64,000 nucleotides of DNA from Paracoccus limosus (GTDB lineage: Bacteria; Pseudomonadota; Alphaproteobacteria; Rhodobacterales; Rhodobacteraceae). The notes under the pieces were generated by a model. That model saw nothing but the letters and a program-made list of their open reading frames with translations. It had not been told where the DNA came from and searched no databases. Made by a program: the position numbers and the translations under genes. This document shows, one piece after another, positions 19,001 through 27,667 of this stretch; position 1 is the stretch's first letter; each line of letters opens with the position of its first letter. The stretch lies in NCBI RefSeq assembly GCF_009711185.1, contig NZ_WMIF01000007.1, forward strand, positions 1 through 64,000. Reading direction: 5' to 3'.

Positions 19001-20024
19001 CCAGCAGGGCCCGGACGGTGGCCTCATCGGGACGCGGGCCATAGAACAGCTCGTAGAAATCGGCGATCTGGCGGTGCAGATCGCCCTTGGCCGCCTGCGG
19101 ATACAGCTTGTGCGACAGCCAGATCACCCCGGCCAGCCGGTTGACCGAGGGCGGCGCGTCGATAAAACCGAAGGGGGCGGCGGGCGCCAGATAGACCCGG
19201 CCGCGTTCGACCGCCGGGATGCCGCGCCATTCCGGCATCTGCCCGACATTGGCGGCAAAATCGCGGTCCAGCGTGATGATCACCTCGGGCGCCCAGGCCT
19301 GCACCTGTTCGGGCGAGACATTGGCCAGCCCGTCGCCGGGCGCCTCGACCACATTGCGCGCGCCGACGCGGGCGATGATCTCGGCATTGATCGAGCCGGG
19401 GCCGGCGGTCTCGGTCCCCTCGGGGCCGCGCGCCAGATAGACGCCGGGCCGCTCGGCCTTGGGAATAGTCGCCAGCATGGCGTCCAGATCAGCCAGCGTG
19501 GTCTCGGCATGGCGGGCCAGTTTCTCGCCACGTTCGGGCACGTCCAGCACGCGGGCCATCTGCCGGATCGCCTGCGGCATGGCGGCAAAGCTGCCATCCA
19601 CCAGCACATAGGGCACGCCGGCCTGTTCCTGCACGCGGGCGGCCAGATCGGCATAGGTGGCATTGACGCTGCCATAATCGACGATCAGGTCGGGCTTGGC
19701 CGCCAGCAGCACCTCAAGGTTCAAGGTATCGCCCTTGCCGGTCAGGCGGCCCAGAACCGGCAGCTTGACCACCTCGGGGCGCAGAAAGGGCAGATCTGCA
19801 GGTTTAGGCGCGCGCACCCAGCCGACCATCGCCTGCGGCTTCAGCGCATAAAGCAGCGTCGCAGCCGGGGGCCCGGCGGCAAAGACGCGGCGGGGATCGG
19901 CGGGCAGGCGCAACAGCCGCCCGGTGGCATCGGCAAAGGGCGCGCCCTCCTGCGCCAGCGCAGGCGCTGCGGCCAGAGCCGCCAGCAGCAGGCCGGCGAA
20001 TTGCCGGCGGGTCGGGTGCATCAT
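18993..20024 (-). CDS. Periplasmic substrate-binding protein, putative molybdate/tungstate (MolA-like)
   Basis: 343 residues with a TroA/BtuF-type two-lobed fold. The leader HPTRRQFAGLLLAALAAAPALAQ has a twin-arginine-like RRQF, so Tat export is possible. Segments such as LLYALKPQAMVGWV, LEVLLAAKPDLIVDYGS and VQAWAPEVIITLD are typical of binding proteins that serve FecCD permeases. In Haemophilus MolBCA a protein of this class carries molybdate or tungstate. Operon mates (Mop, DUF2478) suggest the same here, but iron chelates or haem are not excluded by the sequence alone. Confidence 0.8.
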   Translation of the reverse strand: MMHPTRRQFAGLLLAALAAAPALAQEGAPFADATGRLLRLPADPRRVFAAGPPAATLLYALKPQAMVGWVRAPKPADLPFLRPEVVKLPVLGRLTGKGDTLNLEVLLAAKPDLIVDYGSVNATYADLAARVQEQAGVPYVLVDGSFAAMPQAIRQMARVLDVPERGEKLARHAETTLADLDAMLATIPKAERPGVYLARGPEGTETAGPGSINAEIIARVGARNVVEAPGDGLANVSPEQVQAWAPEVIITLDRDFAANVGQMPEWRGIPAVERGRVYLAPAAPFGFIDAPPSVNRLAGVIWLSHKLYPQAAKGDLHRQIADFYELFYGPRPDEATVRALLGG

Positions 20025-20479
20025 GCGAGGGCTCCGAAGGCGGCCTTGATGTCGATCAGCGGCGTGCCGTCCAGACAGTCCAGCCCGCGCACGGTCAGGA
20101 CCGTCCCCTCGACCGCCAGAAGCCGCACCACCGACGAGGCGACGGGATTGGGCCGCACCGGCGATCGCAGGGCAAAGGTGCCGGTGGCGCCCGCGCCGAA
20201 TTTCGGGTTTTGCAGCACTAGATCGCGGCGCGCCTGATCCATCCAGTAAAGGATCTGCAGGCGCTCATGCGCCTCGATGCCGGTCAGCGCCACCTGCCAG
20301 CGGGGCGACAGCTCGATCCGGCAATCGGGGCCGGCCTCGGCATCGCCGCGATGCGGGCAATCGCCGCGCCGGGTCCATGGCGTGCGGATGCGCCCGATGA
20401 ACCACAACCCGGCGTCGAAGCCCTGCGGCGTCTCGACAGCCAGCTCATGCGGCCGCAGGGCATCGGCGGTCTCACTCAT
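20021..20479 (-). CDS. TrmO/TsaA-family (UPF0066) protein
   Basis: 152 residues. The core GATGTFALRSPVRPNPVASSVVRLLAVEG and LTVRGLDCLDGTPLIDIKA are the family motifs of TrmO, the SAM-dependent N6-methyltransferase of t6A37 in tRNA. The C-terminal extension of E. coli TrmO is absent. It is wedged between mop and the binding protein with overlaps on both sides (8 and 4 bases), so it must be made with them. A tRNA-modifying role has no obvious link to metal uptake. It may use the same fold for another SAM-dependent or ligand-binding job. Confidence 0.82.
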   Translation of the reverse strand: MSETADALRPHELAVETPQGFDAGLWFIGRIRTPWTRRGDCPHRGDAEAGPDCRIELSPRWQVALTGIEAHERLQILYWMDQARRDLVLQNPKFGAGATGTFALRSPVRPNPVASSVVRLLAVEGTVLTVRGLDCLDGTPLIDIKAAFGALA

Positions 20480-20681
20480 CCACGCCGACCATCACATCCG
20501 AGGCCTTGATCACCGCCGAGGCTTTGCTGCCGACTTTCAGCCCCAGCTCCTTGACCGCCTCATTGGTGATCGAGGCCGTGACGGTGCTGCCGCCCAGATC
20601 AATGCGGACATGGCTGGTGACGGCGCCGGTCACGATTTCGGTCACGGTGCCGGGAAGCACGTTTCTTGCACTCAGTTTCAT
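20472..20681 (-). CDS. mop: Molbindin, single TOBE/Mop domain
   Basis: 69 residues comprising one Mop domain: KLSARNVLPGTVTEIVTG, VTASITNEAVKELGLKVG and KASAVIKASDVMV. Such proteins form hexamers that bind molybdate or tungstate in the cytoplasm and serve as store or buffer. Its presence is the best evidence for the substrate of the ABC importer encoded in the same operon. Confidence 0.93.
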   Translation of the reverse strand: MKLSARNVLPGTVTEIVTGAVTSHVRIDLGGSTVTASITNEAVKELGLKVGSKASAVIKASDVMVGVDE

Positions 20682-20710
20682 GGGATTTCCTTTGCGTTCG
20701 GTTGAGGATG

Positions 20711-21217
20711 TCAGATGCGGGCAAGACAGCTCTGGCGCAGCCAGTCCAGGGCCAGCCCCGCGTCATCGGGCAATGGCAGGGCGGCATCGCCGGCAAAGCC
20801 CAGAAAGGCCTCGCGCCATTGCGGGGCGACACCGACCAGCACCGGCAGGCCGCGCGCGCAGGCCTCGCCGATGACCGGCACCAGCGCGCGCCCGGCTGCC
20901 TCTTGTTTGCCGAATTTGTTGACCAGCAGCGCCTGCGCGCCCTCCAGCCGGGACTGCACCTCGGCCACCACCTGCTCCAGCGCCCCGGCATCCAGCCGGC
21001 ACCCGACCGTGCCCGGCGGCAATTCAAGGCTGATGCTGCGGCGCTGGAAATCGGGCAGCAGCGCCAGCACGATGTCGCAATGTCCGGCATCGGGCCGGTC
21101 GACCGGCTGCACCGTGCCGCAGAGCCGCAGGCCCAAATCCTCCGCGCCTTCGGCGACGGCGCTCAGCACGGCATCGGTCCTGCGTTCCTCATCGGAACAG
21201 ATGTAACGGATCTGCAT
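20711..21217 (-). CDS. DUF2478 protein of molybdenum operons
   Basis: 168 residues, first gene of the operon, with RBS AGAGGAA before ATG 21217. It resembles the DUF2478 family often found near molybdate transport genes, with ISLELPPGTVGCRLDAGALEQ and ALLVNKFGKQEAAGRGL-like segments. The NKFG stretch recalls a nucleotide-binding NKxx loop, but no clear Walker A is present, so GTPase activity is doubtful. The function is unknown. The 217 bases upstream show no clear ModE-type box. Confidence 0.75.
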   Translation of the reverse strand: MQIRYICSDEERRTDAVLSAVAEGAEDLGLRLCGTVQPVDRPDAGHCDIVLALLPDFQRRSISLELPPGTVGCRLDAGALEQVVAEVQSRLEGAQALLVNKFGKQEAAGRALVPVIGEACARGLPVLVGVAPQWREAFLGFAGDAALPLPDDAGLALDWLRQSCLARI

Positions 21218-21399
21218 GCGATTCCTCTGGCTGCGGGGCGCGTTCGATGTGAATGATGGAGCATATCGAGGGGCGCTGGCAAGCCGGCTTCGACGCAGTC
21301 GCACCGCAGTGCGACGTTTTGCGGCGGGGCGTGAGAAGCATCTTGAAAGGTGGGATTGGGGCGCAGGCCGGGCGGGATCATGCCCCGAGCCCTGTCCCC

Positions 21400-21427
21400 G
21401 GCCTCCGGCAGCGGGCCGCCGAAGGCC
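21400..21427 (-). terminator. Hairpin downstream of mxaD
   Basis: A 10-bp stem with one mismatch (GGCCTCCGGC / GCCGAAGGCC) starts eight bases beyond the mxaD stop. There is no U-tract, so it may act as an RNA-stabilising end or a weak terminator of the mxa operon. It separates that operon from the metal-uptake operon. Confidence 0.45.
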
Positions 21428-21434
21428 AGTGCCG

Positions 21435-21959
21435 TTACTTTTCGGCGATGCCCTTGATGCCGGCAAGGCCGTCGTCGATGAACTTCTCCATCGCGGCGAC
21501 AGCGGCCTCGTCATTATATTCCTCGGCCGGCTCGTTGGTGGTGTCGGCGCGGTAAAGGCTCGCGTGCCATGTCACCTCTGACCCGCCATCCTTGGGCGCC
21601 ACGGTGATGTCATTGGTGTAGAAGCTTGCCGGGAACACGGCGATGTCCTCTTTCGACAGGCGCCAGCGGATGTTCATCTTGCCGGCGTCGATCTTGTCGA
21701 TGCCATCGACGATGCTGCCGCCTGTCTTGAACTCGACCGTGCGCTTGGCGCCGCGTCCTTCGCCCTGCATGGTGACCTTGGCGATCTCGGGTTGCCACTC
21801 GGGCATGCGGGCCGGATCAGAGAGCACGGCCCAGACCTTGTCGGGCGGGGCCGCGATCTGGACCACCTTGGTCAGTTGCTGCGGCGTCGGGCCATGCGCC
21901 AGTGCCGCTGTGGCGGCGAGCGTGGCGAAAGCGGTGGCGAGAAATGCTCTGCGGATCAT
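21435..21959 (-). CDS. mxaD: MxaD, SRPBCC-family periplasmic protein of methanol oxidation
   Basis: 174 residues with a Sec signal (FLATAFATLAATAALA) and a polyketide-cyclase/START-like fold (VQIAAPPDKVWAVLSDPARMPEWQPEI). MxaD is thought to aid the interaction of methanol dehydrogenase with its cytochrome. It is the last gene of the mxa cluster. The ATG overlaps the mxaL stop (ATGA) and carries AGGAGATCTGGAG upstream. Confidence 0.87.
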   Translation of the reverse strand: MIRRAFLATAFATLAATAALAHGPTPQQLTKVVQIAAPPDKVWAVLSDPARMPEWQPEIAKVTMQGEGRGAKRTVEFKTGGSIVDGIDKIDAGKMNIRWRLSKEDIAVFPASFYTNDITVAPKDGGSEVTWHASLYRADTTNEPAEEYNDEAAVAAMEKFIDDGLAGIKGIAEK

Positions 21960-22903
21960 CTCCAGATCTCCTTTCCTGCTGAGCGAGGGGCGGGGGCGCG
22001 CCAGCCGGCAAGCCAGGCGGCGGCCAAAAGGATCAGGGCCAGCGCCGCCAGAACAGGCGCAAGGCTGCGGCGGGCGGTGGTTTCGCGCGCGGGCACATGC
22101 TGCGCCAGCGCCGCATTCAGCGCCGGCGCGCCATCGGTCAGGCGCTGGAACCCCATGCCGCGCGCCCCGGCCAGCGTGGTCAGATAGTCCGCGCGCAGCG
22201 CCGACAGGTGCTCGTTGCCGGTCAGGTCGGATTCGCCATAGGGATTGTTGCGCGGGTTGTAGCCCGGGCGGCTTTCGGCATCTGCGGGCGGCGGGCCGAT
22301 GCGGGCGGGGGCGTTCTGCACGTCGCCTGCCTCGTAAAAGCCCACCTCGCGGCCCAGATCGTCGAATTTCGGGATCGGTGCCGGGGTGTCGCCGCCGACG
22401 CCCAGGATGACCCCGCCGGGGCTGGTGCCGCGCAGCGCATCGGGGCCGGAATAGGGCAGCGGCGGCGCCTCTTGCCCGTCGGTGACAAAGACCAGACCGG
22501 CGTGCAGATCGGCGGCGCGGCGCAGGGCGTGGTTCAATCCCTTCGAGATCATGCTGTCGCCTTCCCATGCCATGCGCCAGTCCAGCGCATCCAGCGTGCC
22601 GGCAAGGGCGGCGTAATCGGTGCAGATCTCGACCGGGTCGAGCAGGGTCAGGCTGCGCCGCTCGGTGAAAAAGCCAAGGCCGACACGGCTGCCGCAGGGC
22701 AGGCCTGCAATCCAGCCTTTCAGCATGGCGCGCGCCGCATCCAGCCGCGAGGCGCTGTCCATGTCGCGCACATTCATCGAGCGGCTGATGTCAACGACGA
22801 CCAGCACATCGCGCAGCGCCTGCCGGCTGGTCACACCGGGGCCGATCGCCGCCAGCAGGGCCAGCGCGCTGGCCGCCAGCGGCAGGATCAGGCGCAACTT
22901 CAT
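21956..22903 (-). CDS. mxaL: MxaL, von Willebrand A domain membrane protein
   Basis: 315 residues. An N-terminal hydrophobic helix precedes a VWA domain with the MIDAS motif D-I-S-R-S (VVVDISRSMN) and VFVTDGQEAP; a C-terminal membrane helix lies at about 283-305. With MxaA, MxaC and MxaK it is required for inserting calcium into methanol dehydrogenase in related methylotrophs. It lies ten bases after mxaK and overlaps mxaD. Confidence 0.87.
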   Translation of the reverse strand: MKLRLILPLAASALALLAAIGPGVTSRQALRDVLVVVDISRSMNVRDMDSASRLDAARAMLKGWIAGLPCGSRVGLGFFTERRSLTLLDPVEICTDYAALAGTLDALDWRMAWEGDSMISKGLNHALRRAADLHAGLVFVTDGQEAPPLPYSGPDALRGTSPGGVILGVGGDTPAPIPKFDDLGREVGFYEAGDVQNAPARIGPPPADAESRPGYNPRNNPYGESDLTGNEHLSALRADYLTTLAGARGMGFQRLTDGAPALNAALAQHVPARETTARRSLAPVLAALALILLAAAWLAGWRAPAPRSAGKEIWR

Positions 22904-22913
22904 GGCGCGCCCC

Positions 22914-23462
22914 TCATGGTGCACCCCGCGGCAGGCCCGGCAGGTCGGTCCACAGCCGCTGCGGCTGGACCTCGGGGTCTTCCTCGCCGTTGCCCTCGCG
23001 CGGGAGATCGCGCACCAGCCGCATCGCAAGATCGAGGTTGACCTTGCTGTCGTAATGCCCGGGCAGCGCGTCCAGCGCCTGACGATAGGCGGTCTTGGCG
23101 AGGTTCACCTCGGTCGTGGCATCGTCGATGCGGTTGGCTTCGAGCTGATCAAAGGCGCGGCGCATGCGGGCATTGCCGATGGCATAGTGGAATTCCGCCT
23201 GCAAAAGCGGGCTGGCGCGGTCCAGTCCCCCAGCCTGCGCCTCGGCCTCGGGGATGCGGCCGCGCCATGCAAGGTAAAGCGCGCGCGCCTCATGGGCGCG
23301 GGGGTCGGCGCCCGCACGCAGCGGCAGGTCGGTGCCGGCGGCAAGGCTGCGGATGGCGCGGTTGTCCTGCACCTGTCCCCAAAGCATCAGCCCGGCCTGC
23401 GCCAGTGCCGCAAGGCCCGCCAGAACCCAGATCAGCAACAGGGCAGGGAGAAGCCGTCTCAT
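22914..23462 (-). CDS. mxaK: MxaK, methanol oxidation accessory protein
   Basis: 182 residues with one N-terminal membrane helix (LLPALLLIWVLAGLAALAQAG) and an alpha-helical, TPR-like body (RGRIPEAEAQAGGLDRASPLL.. DQLEANRIDDATTEVNLAKTAYRQAL in parts). It is recognised by place between mxaC and mxaL and by this architecture. It is needed with MxaA, C and L for an active calcium-loaded methanol dehydrogenase. It overlaps the mxaC stop by four bases. Confidence 0.82.
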   Translation of the reverse strand: MRRLLPALLLIWVLAGLAALAQAGLMLWGQVQDNRAIRSLAAGTDLPLRAGADPRAHEARALYLAWRGRIPEAEAQAGGLDRASPLLQAEFHYAIGNARMRRAFDQLEANRIDDATTEVNLAKTAYRQALDALPGHYDSKVNLDLAMRLVRDLPREGNGEEDPEVQPQRLWTDLPGLPRGAP

Positions 23463-24472
23463 GGCAGCACCAGCAGGGGTTTCACCCGCGCCTCGGCCCA
23501 AGGGCGTTCCAGCGCGCGGGCGGCGGTCAGGCCGGCGGCGGCCAATGCGGCGATCAGGTAGCACAGCCAGCCCAGCTCGCGGCGCGGCACCGGGCGGCGG
23601 GTCAGGATCGGGCGCGATTCCATGCGGCCTATTTCCGCGACGGCGGCCTCGACTGCGCCGGGGCTGTCGGCCTCGAAAGCGTGATAGGGCAGGCGCAGGC
23701 TTTGCAGAAAGATGTGCAGATGCCGTTCGGGGCGCAGTTGCGGGGTGTCGGCCTCGCCCGGCTGCGGCTGCTCGAAAATGCCTTTCGAGCCCTTGCTGCG
23801 CAGGTAAAGCCAGTAAAGGTTCATCGGCTGCTGCGCGGCAAGGTTGCGCAGCATGACCTGTACCTCGGGCGAGATCACGGCAGCGCCGTCGCTGACCAGC
23901 ACCACCGCCCGCGCGCCGGTCGCGGCTTCCTGCGCGGCCATCCCCATGGCCAGCGTCAGCCCGCGCCCGACATCGGTCTGCGACAGGCCGGGCTCGGCCA
24001 GCGCCGAGACGGCAGAGGCGATGGCGCTGCGGCTTTCGGTCATCGGCAGCACCAGCATGGGTGCGGTCGAAAAGGCGGCGATGCCGATGCGGTCATCTGG
24101 CCGCCCAGCAATGAAATCCATCAGGATGCGCCGGGCCGCGCTGGCCTTGCTTTCCTCGGCCCCCGAGGGCGAGCGGCCGGCGAACGTGTCATCCATGCTG
24201 GACGAGCGGTCGATCAGCAGCACGAGATTGGTGCCGATGCCGCGATGCACCACGCTGCCCCCGCGCAGATAGGGCTGCGCCAGCCCCAGGACCAGCGCGC
24301 CGAGACCAAGGATGCCGAGCGCCTTCAGCCCGTGATCGACCGCGCGCGAGGCGCCGTCCACCGGGCGCAGGTCCAGCCGCGGCACCGCCGAGGCGCGCAG
24401 CCAGCGCAGAAACAGCGGCAGCGCCGCCAAGGGCAGCAGCGCCAGAGCCCATGGCTGTGTGAGGCCGATCAT
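23459..24472 (-). CDS. mxaC: MxaC, von Willebrand A domain membrane protein
   Basis: 337 residues. Membrane helices lie near the N terminus (PWALALLPLAALPLFL) and at about 55-75, then a VWA domain with MIDAS motif D-R-S-S-S (LLIDRSSSMDD) and VLVSDGAAVIS, and a C-terminal helix (LCYLIAALAAAGLTAA). It is the BatA/MxaC type of protein that works beside a MoxR ATPase in metal or cofactor insertion. It is coupled to mxaA and mxaK by four-base overlaps. Confidence 0.88.
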   Translation of the reverse strand: MIGLTQPWALALLPLAALPLFLRWLRASAVPRLDLRPVDGASRAVDHGLKALGILGLGALVLGLAQPYLRGGSVVHRGIGTNLVLLIDRSSSMDDTFAGRSPSGAEESKASAARRILMDFIAGRPDDRIGIAAFSTAPMLVLPMTESRSAIASAVSALAEPGLSQTDVGRGLTLAMGMAAQEAATGARAVVLVSDGAAVISPEVQVMLRNLAAQQPMNLYWLYLRSKGSKGIFEQPQPGEADTPQLRPERHLHIFLQSLRLPYHAFEADSPGAVEAAVAEIGRMESRPILTRRPVPRRELGWLCYLIAALAAAGLTAARALERPWAEARVKPLLVLP

Positions 24473-25293
24473 CGCCGCCCCCGCTCGATGGCGCCAAGGT
24501 CGCGGGCCAGCGCGGCAATGTCCTGATCGGGCGCGCTGCCCGCGCCGAAGAACCGCGCGTCCGAGGCGGCAAAAAAGCCGCGCAGCCGTTCGGCCAGGGG
24601 TGCGAATTGCGGCTTTTGTGCCAGAAACCTGTCCAGATCGGCGCCGATCAGCACCCGGCCAAAGGCCGCGTCAAAGGCGCGGTGCAGGCTGCGGCGGGCC
24701 TCGGGTTCGGGCAGGCGGCGCAGGCGGCGGGCGGCCCGGGTAAAGGGGCGCGCTGCGCGGGCATGGAACGGGAACCAGCCCTGATGCCGGCTGAGCATCA
24801 GAAGCCCGGCCAGCAGGGCCACGCCCGAGAGCGCCAGCCGCATCAGCGTCGGGCGGCTGTCGATCAGGTGATAGGGCGGATCGGGCTGCAACTGATCGGG
24901 CCTTGAGGGCGCAAGGATCGGTCGCAGCGGCGAGGTCACATAGCTGAACCCCGGCAAGTCCAGCCGGCTGCCATCCATCAGCCGCATCGGAAAGTGCGGC
25001 ACCTGACGCGTGCTGGGCTCGAGCGCCGCATAGAAGTTCTGATAGCGCAGGGTCAGGCTGATGCGGTTGCCGTCGTCCTGCCGCTCGACCGCGCGCAGGT
25101 CCAGCCAGTAATCGACCGCGCGGGCACGCGGCAGCGAGGCCGGGTCCAGCGCCGCGCCGGGCGGCAGGGTGACCTGCACCTGCTGCACCAGCTCGTCGCC
25201 CAGCCACCAGCCATAGGCGCGCGGGTTCTGCACGCTGATGTCTTGCGCCATGGCGGGCGCGGCCAGCAGCAGGATCGGCAGCGCGCGGATCAC
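24469..25293 (-). CDS. mxaA: MxaA, periplasmic/membrane calcium-insertion protein
   Basis: 274 residues starting at GTG 25293, whose GTGA overlaps the mxaS stop; a signal peptide (LPILLLAAPAMAQ) follows at once, which supports this start. A beta-rich periplasmic region is followed by one membrane helix (TLMRLALSGVALLAGLLML, about 155-173) and a cytoplasmic helical tail. MxaA mutants of related methylotrophs make calcium-poor dehydrogenase. Confidence 0.86.
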   Translation of the reverse strand: MIRALPILLLAAPAMAQDISVQNPRAYGWWLGDELVQQVQVTLPPGAALDPASLPRARAVDYWLDLRAVERQDDGNRISLTLRYQNFYAALEPSTRQVPHFPMRLMDGSRLDLPGFSYVTSPLRPILAPSRPDQLQPDPPYHLIDSRPTLMRLALSGVALLAGLLMLSRHQGWFPFHARAARPFTRAARRLRRLPEPEARRSLHRAFDAAFGRVLIGADLDRFLAQKPQFAPLAERLRGFFAASDARFFGAGSAPDQDIAALARDLGAIERGRR

Positions 25294-26174
25294 AGCGGCG
25301 CCTCGTCCAGACGCGCGGCAAGCTCCGCCACCTCGATGCTGTCGGCGATCTCGACCGGGCGCAGGCCATGTTCGGAAAAGACGGCGCGCAGGGCGGCGCG
25401 GGCGGCGGTGGCGGCTGCGGCCTGTCGCGCAGCCCAGCGTCGGGCGGCCAGCTGCGTGCGGCGGCGGCCGGTTTCGGGATCCTGCGCGTCGATCAGGCCA
25501 AAGCGCGGCGCGGGCTGTTCCAGCGCCCGGTCGCGCAGCCAGATCGGCAGCACCGGGCGCGGGCGCAGTGCGGTCAGGATCTGTTGCAGCTCGGCGGGCG
25601 TCAGTTCGAAATCCGACACCAGCACCACAAGGATACGCTCGGTCGGCAGTTCTGCCGTCGCGGCCAGCAGGGCGTCGATGCCGCGCCCCTGCGGGTGCAG
25701 GCCGGAAAGCGTCGCCAGCAGCTCTTGCGCCAGACCGGGGCGGCGGCTTGGCGGTTCCTGATGGGCGATGCCCGCGCCGCAGCACAGGCTTGCCGCGCAC
25801 AGATCCTGACCGCGCCGCGCGGCCTGCGCAAAGCCCGCCGCCAGAAGCCGCATCAGCCCCCAGCGGTCGGCGCTGCCCGATGCGGCAAGCGAGGCCGAGC
25901 CGTCCAGCAGCAGATGCAGCCGCAGATCGGTGCGGGCCTGAAAACGGCGGGTGCTGAGCGTGCCGAACGGGTCGCTGATCGAGCGGCGCAGGTCCAGCCG
26001 CCGGGGATCGGGATGCGCCAGAAGCGGGGCCACATCGGCAAAGATCTCGCCCGCGCCGCGCATCCGGCCCAGATGCCCGCCCGAGCGCAGCCCCGGCAGC
26101 GCCCGCGCCAGACGCCAGGCCAGCACATCGAAAAGATGCAGCCCGGCGGCGTCCAGAGGCGCGTCAAAGCTCAT
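25290..26174 (-). CDS. mxaS: MxaS, DUF58 protein
   Basis: 294 residues of the DUF58 family that accompanies MoxR ATPases. It has the degenerate VWA start LHLLLDGSASL (D-G-S-A-S) and ILVVLVSDFELTPAEL. The family is predicted to act as an adaptor between MoxR and the membrane VWA proteins. Its ATG lies within a four-base overlap with the mxaR stop. Confidence 0.86.
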   Translation of the reverse strand: MSFDAPLDAAGLHLFDVLAWRLARALPGLRSGGHLGRMRGAGEIFADVAPLLAHPDPRRLDLRRSISDPFGTLSTRRFQARTDLRLHLLLDGSASLAASGSADRWGLMRLLAAGFAQAARRGQDLCAASLCCGAGIAHQEPPSRRPGLAQELLATLSGLHPQGRGIDALLAATAELPTERILVVLVSDFELTPAELQQILTALRPRPVLPIWLRDRALEQPAPRFGLIDAQDPETGRRRTQLAARRWAARQAAAATAARAALRAVFSEHGLRPVEIADSIEVAELAARLDEAPL

Positions 26175-27187
26175 GCCGCAGGCACCGGAACTCGGGCGAA
26201 GGCCGCCTCGATCAGCGCGGGCACCAGCGTGTCGCGGCGTGGCTCATGCGCCGGGGTCAGAAAGATGCGATGCGCCATGACCGGCACAAACACCGCGCGC
26301 ACATCCTGCGGCAGCACGGCATCGCGTCCCTCGGCCCAGGCGCAGGCGCGGGCGGCGCGCACCAGATATTGCATGCCGCGCGGGCTGAGCCCGCCCCGGA
26401 TCAGTCGCGCGGTATCGGCGCCCTCGATCTTCAGATCGTGCGGGTCACGGATAATCTGGCACAGATCGTAGACATAGCGTTGCAGCGCCGGGCTGGTATG
26501 GGTGCCGGTCTGGATCGCCTGCGCCAGATCGTTCAGCCCGCGATAGGGCAGGACGCCCGGCACCACGTCCGAGATCAGCCGGGTGGTGTCGTGAAAGCGC
26601 GGGTCAAAGGCCAGCGCCATGCGGTCATCGGCCGTCTCGGGCGCCTCGACGCTGATTTCCATCAGGAAACGGTCGCGGGCGGCGGCGGGCAGCTCGAATG
26701 TCTCGTCGCGCTCGATCTGGTTGCGGTCGGCAAAGACCTGAAGATGCGGGAAATGCCATTCGCGCCGGAATGCGGTCAGGCTGCGTTCGGCCATCAGCCG
26801 CAACAGCAGCGCATGGACCTGCGGGCGGGCGCGGTTGATCTCGTTGAAAAAGAACACCGCCAGATCCTCGCCCTGCTCCAGCACGGGGCCGGGTTCGATG
26901 CGCGGGCGGCCATCCTCGGCGATATGGGCGGCGTAGATCAGATCGGTCGGCAGCAGGTCCACCGTGCCCTCGACCCGGGCATAGGGGCCGCCAAGGGCAC
27001 GGGCCATGGCGCGCAAAAGCGTGGTCTTGCCGGTGCCCACATCGCCCGCCAGCAGCACATGGCCCCGGCACAGCGCCGAAAGCAGCAGCAGGCGGATGGT
27101 GCGGGACTGGCCCAGCACGACGTCATTCAGCCGGGCTTCGGCCTCGGCAAGGCGCGCGCGCCAATCGGAAAGGGGCAGGTCAGTCAT
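26171..27187 (-). CDS. mxaR: MxaR, MoxR-family AAA+ ATPase
   Basis: 338 residues with Walker A GDVGTGKTT, Walker B AVFFFNEINRA and sensor region FADRNQIERDETFELPAAARDRF. MoxR ATPases act as chaperones with VWA partners, here in maturing methanol dehydrogenase. ATG 27187 gives the N terminus DLPLSDWRARLAEAEARLND; a longer in-frame start at 27250 is not supported. It begins 65 bases after the mxaI stop. Confidence 0.9.
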   Translation of the reverse strand: MTDLPLSDWRARLAEAEARLNDVVLGQSRTIRLLLLSALCRGHVLLAGDVGTGKTTLLRAMARALGGPYARVEGTVDLLPTDLIYAAHIAEDGRPRIEPGPVLEQGEDLAVFFFNEINRARPQVHALLLRLMAERSLTAFRREWHFPHLQVFADRNQIERDETFELPAAARDRFLMEISVEAPETADDRMALAFDPRFHDTTRLISDVVPGVLPYRGLNDLAQAIQTGTHTSPALQRYVYDLCQIIRDPHDLKIEGADTARLIRGGLSPRGMQYLVRAARACAWAEGRDAVLPQDVRAVFVPVMAHRIFLTPAHEPRRDTLVPALIEAAFARVPVPAA

Positions 27188-27252
27188 GATCTGGTCCGGG
27201 CTGGTGCGCTGCGCGTGGTCTGGAGTGCACGCGCAGCGCCTCGCGACCACCC

Positions 27253-27564
27253 TTAAAGGGCGGGCGGAGCCTTGGTTTCGTCGTAGCCGTCGATCTTTTT
27301 CACGTCATATTCGAACGTGCCGGTCTTTTTGAAATTATAGGCGCGCCAGGCGTTGCGGGCTTCCATCGCGGTCAGGGACTCGCCTTGTTTCGACAGCTCG
27401 GCCGGATCGTGCTGCGGGTCGTATTGCGAGCCCTCGACCTTTTCGGGGTAGCCGGGCTTGGGTTCCCAGCAATTGCCGGGCGCCTTGCAGTTGGTGCCGT
27501 CATAGGCCAGCGCCGGGCTTGCCAGCGCCAGGGCGGCGATCGTCAGGGTCAGGATGCGTTTCAT
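27253..27564 (-). CDS. mxaI: Methanol dehydrogenase small (beta) subunit
   Basis: 103 residues with a cleavable signal ending ALASPALA, leaving a mature chain of about 83 residues that begins YDGTNCKAPGNCWEPKPGYP. The two cysteines form the known disulphide. The rest is Lys-rich helix (EARNAWRAYNFKKTG). It forms the alpha2-beta2 dehydrogenase with MxaF; the subunit is missing from lanthanide-type XoxF enzymes. RBS GGAGGAACC. Confidence 0.96.
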   Translation of the reverse strand: MKRILTLTIAALALASPALAYDGTNCKAPGNCWEPKPGYPEKVEGSQYDPQHDPAELSKQGESLTAMEARNAWRAYNFKKTGTFEYDVKKIDGYDETKAPPAL

Positions 27565-27667
27565 GGTTCCTCCTCCACTCGCTCCCAGCCGGGGGGCCGG
27601 CTGTGTCCTTGCCGGCGGACCGGCGAACGCTAGGGCCGGGGCAGTCGCACCGCCCCGGCCGGTCTTG

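Noticed and set aside
21298..21315. Perfect 7-bp hairpin GTCGCAC-CGCA-GTGCGAC followed by TTTT on the plus strand
   Set aside because: No plus-strand gene ends before it and it lies in the upstream region of minus-strand genes; it may be an operator, but there is no evidence of function.
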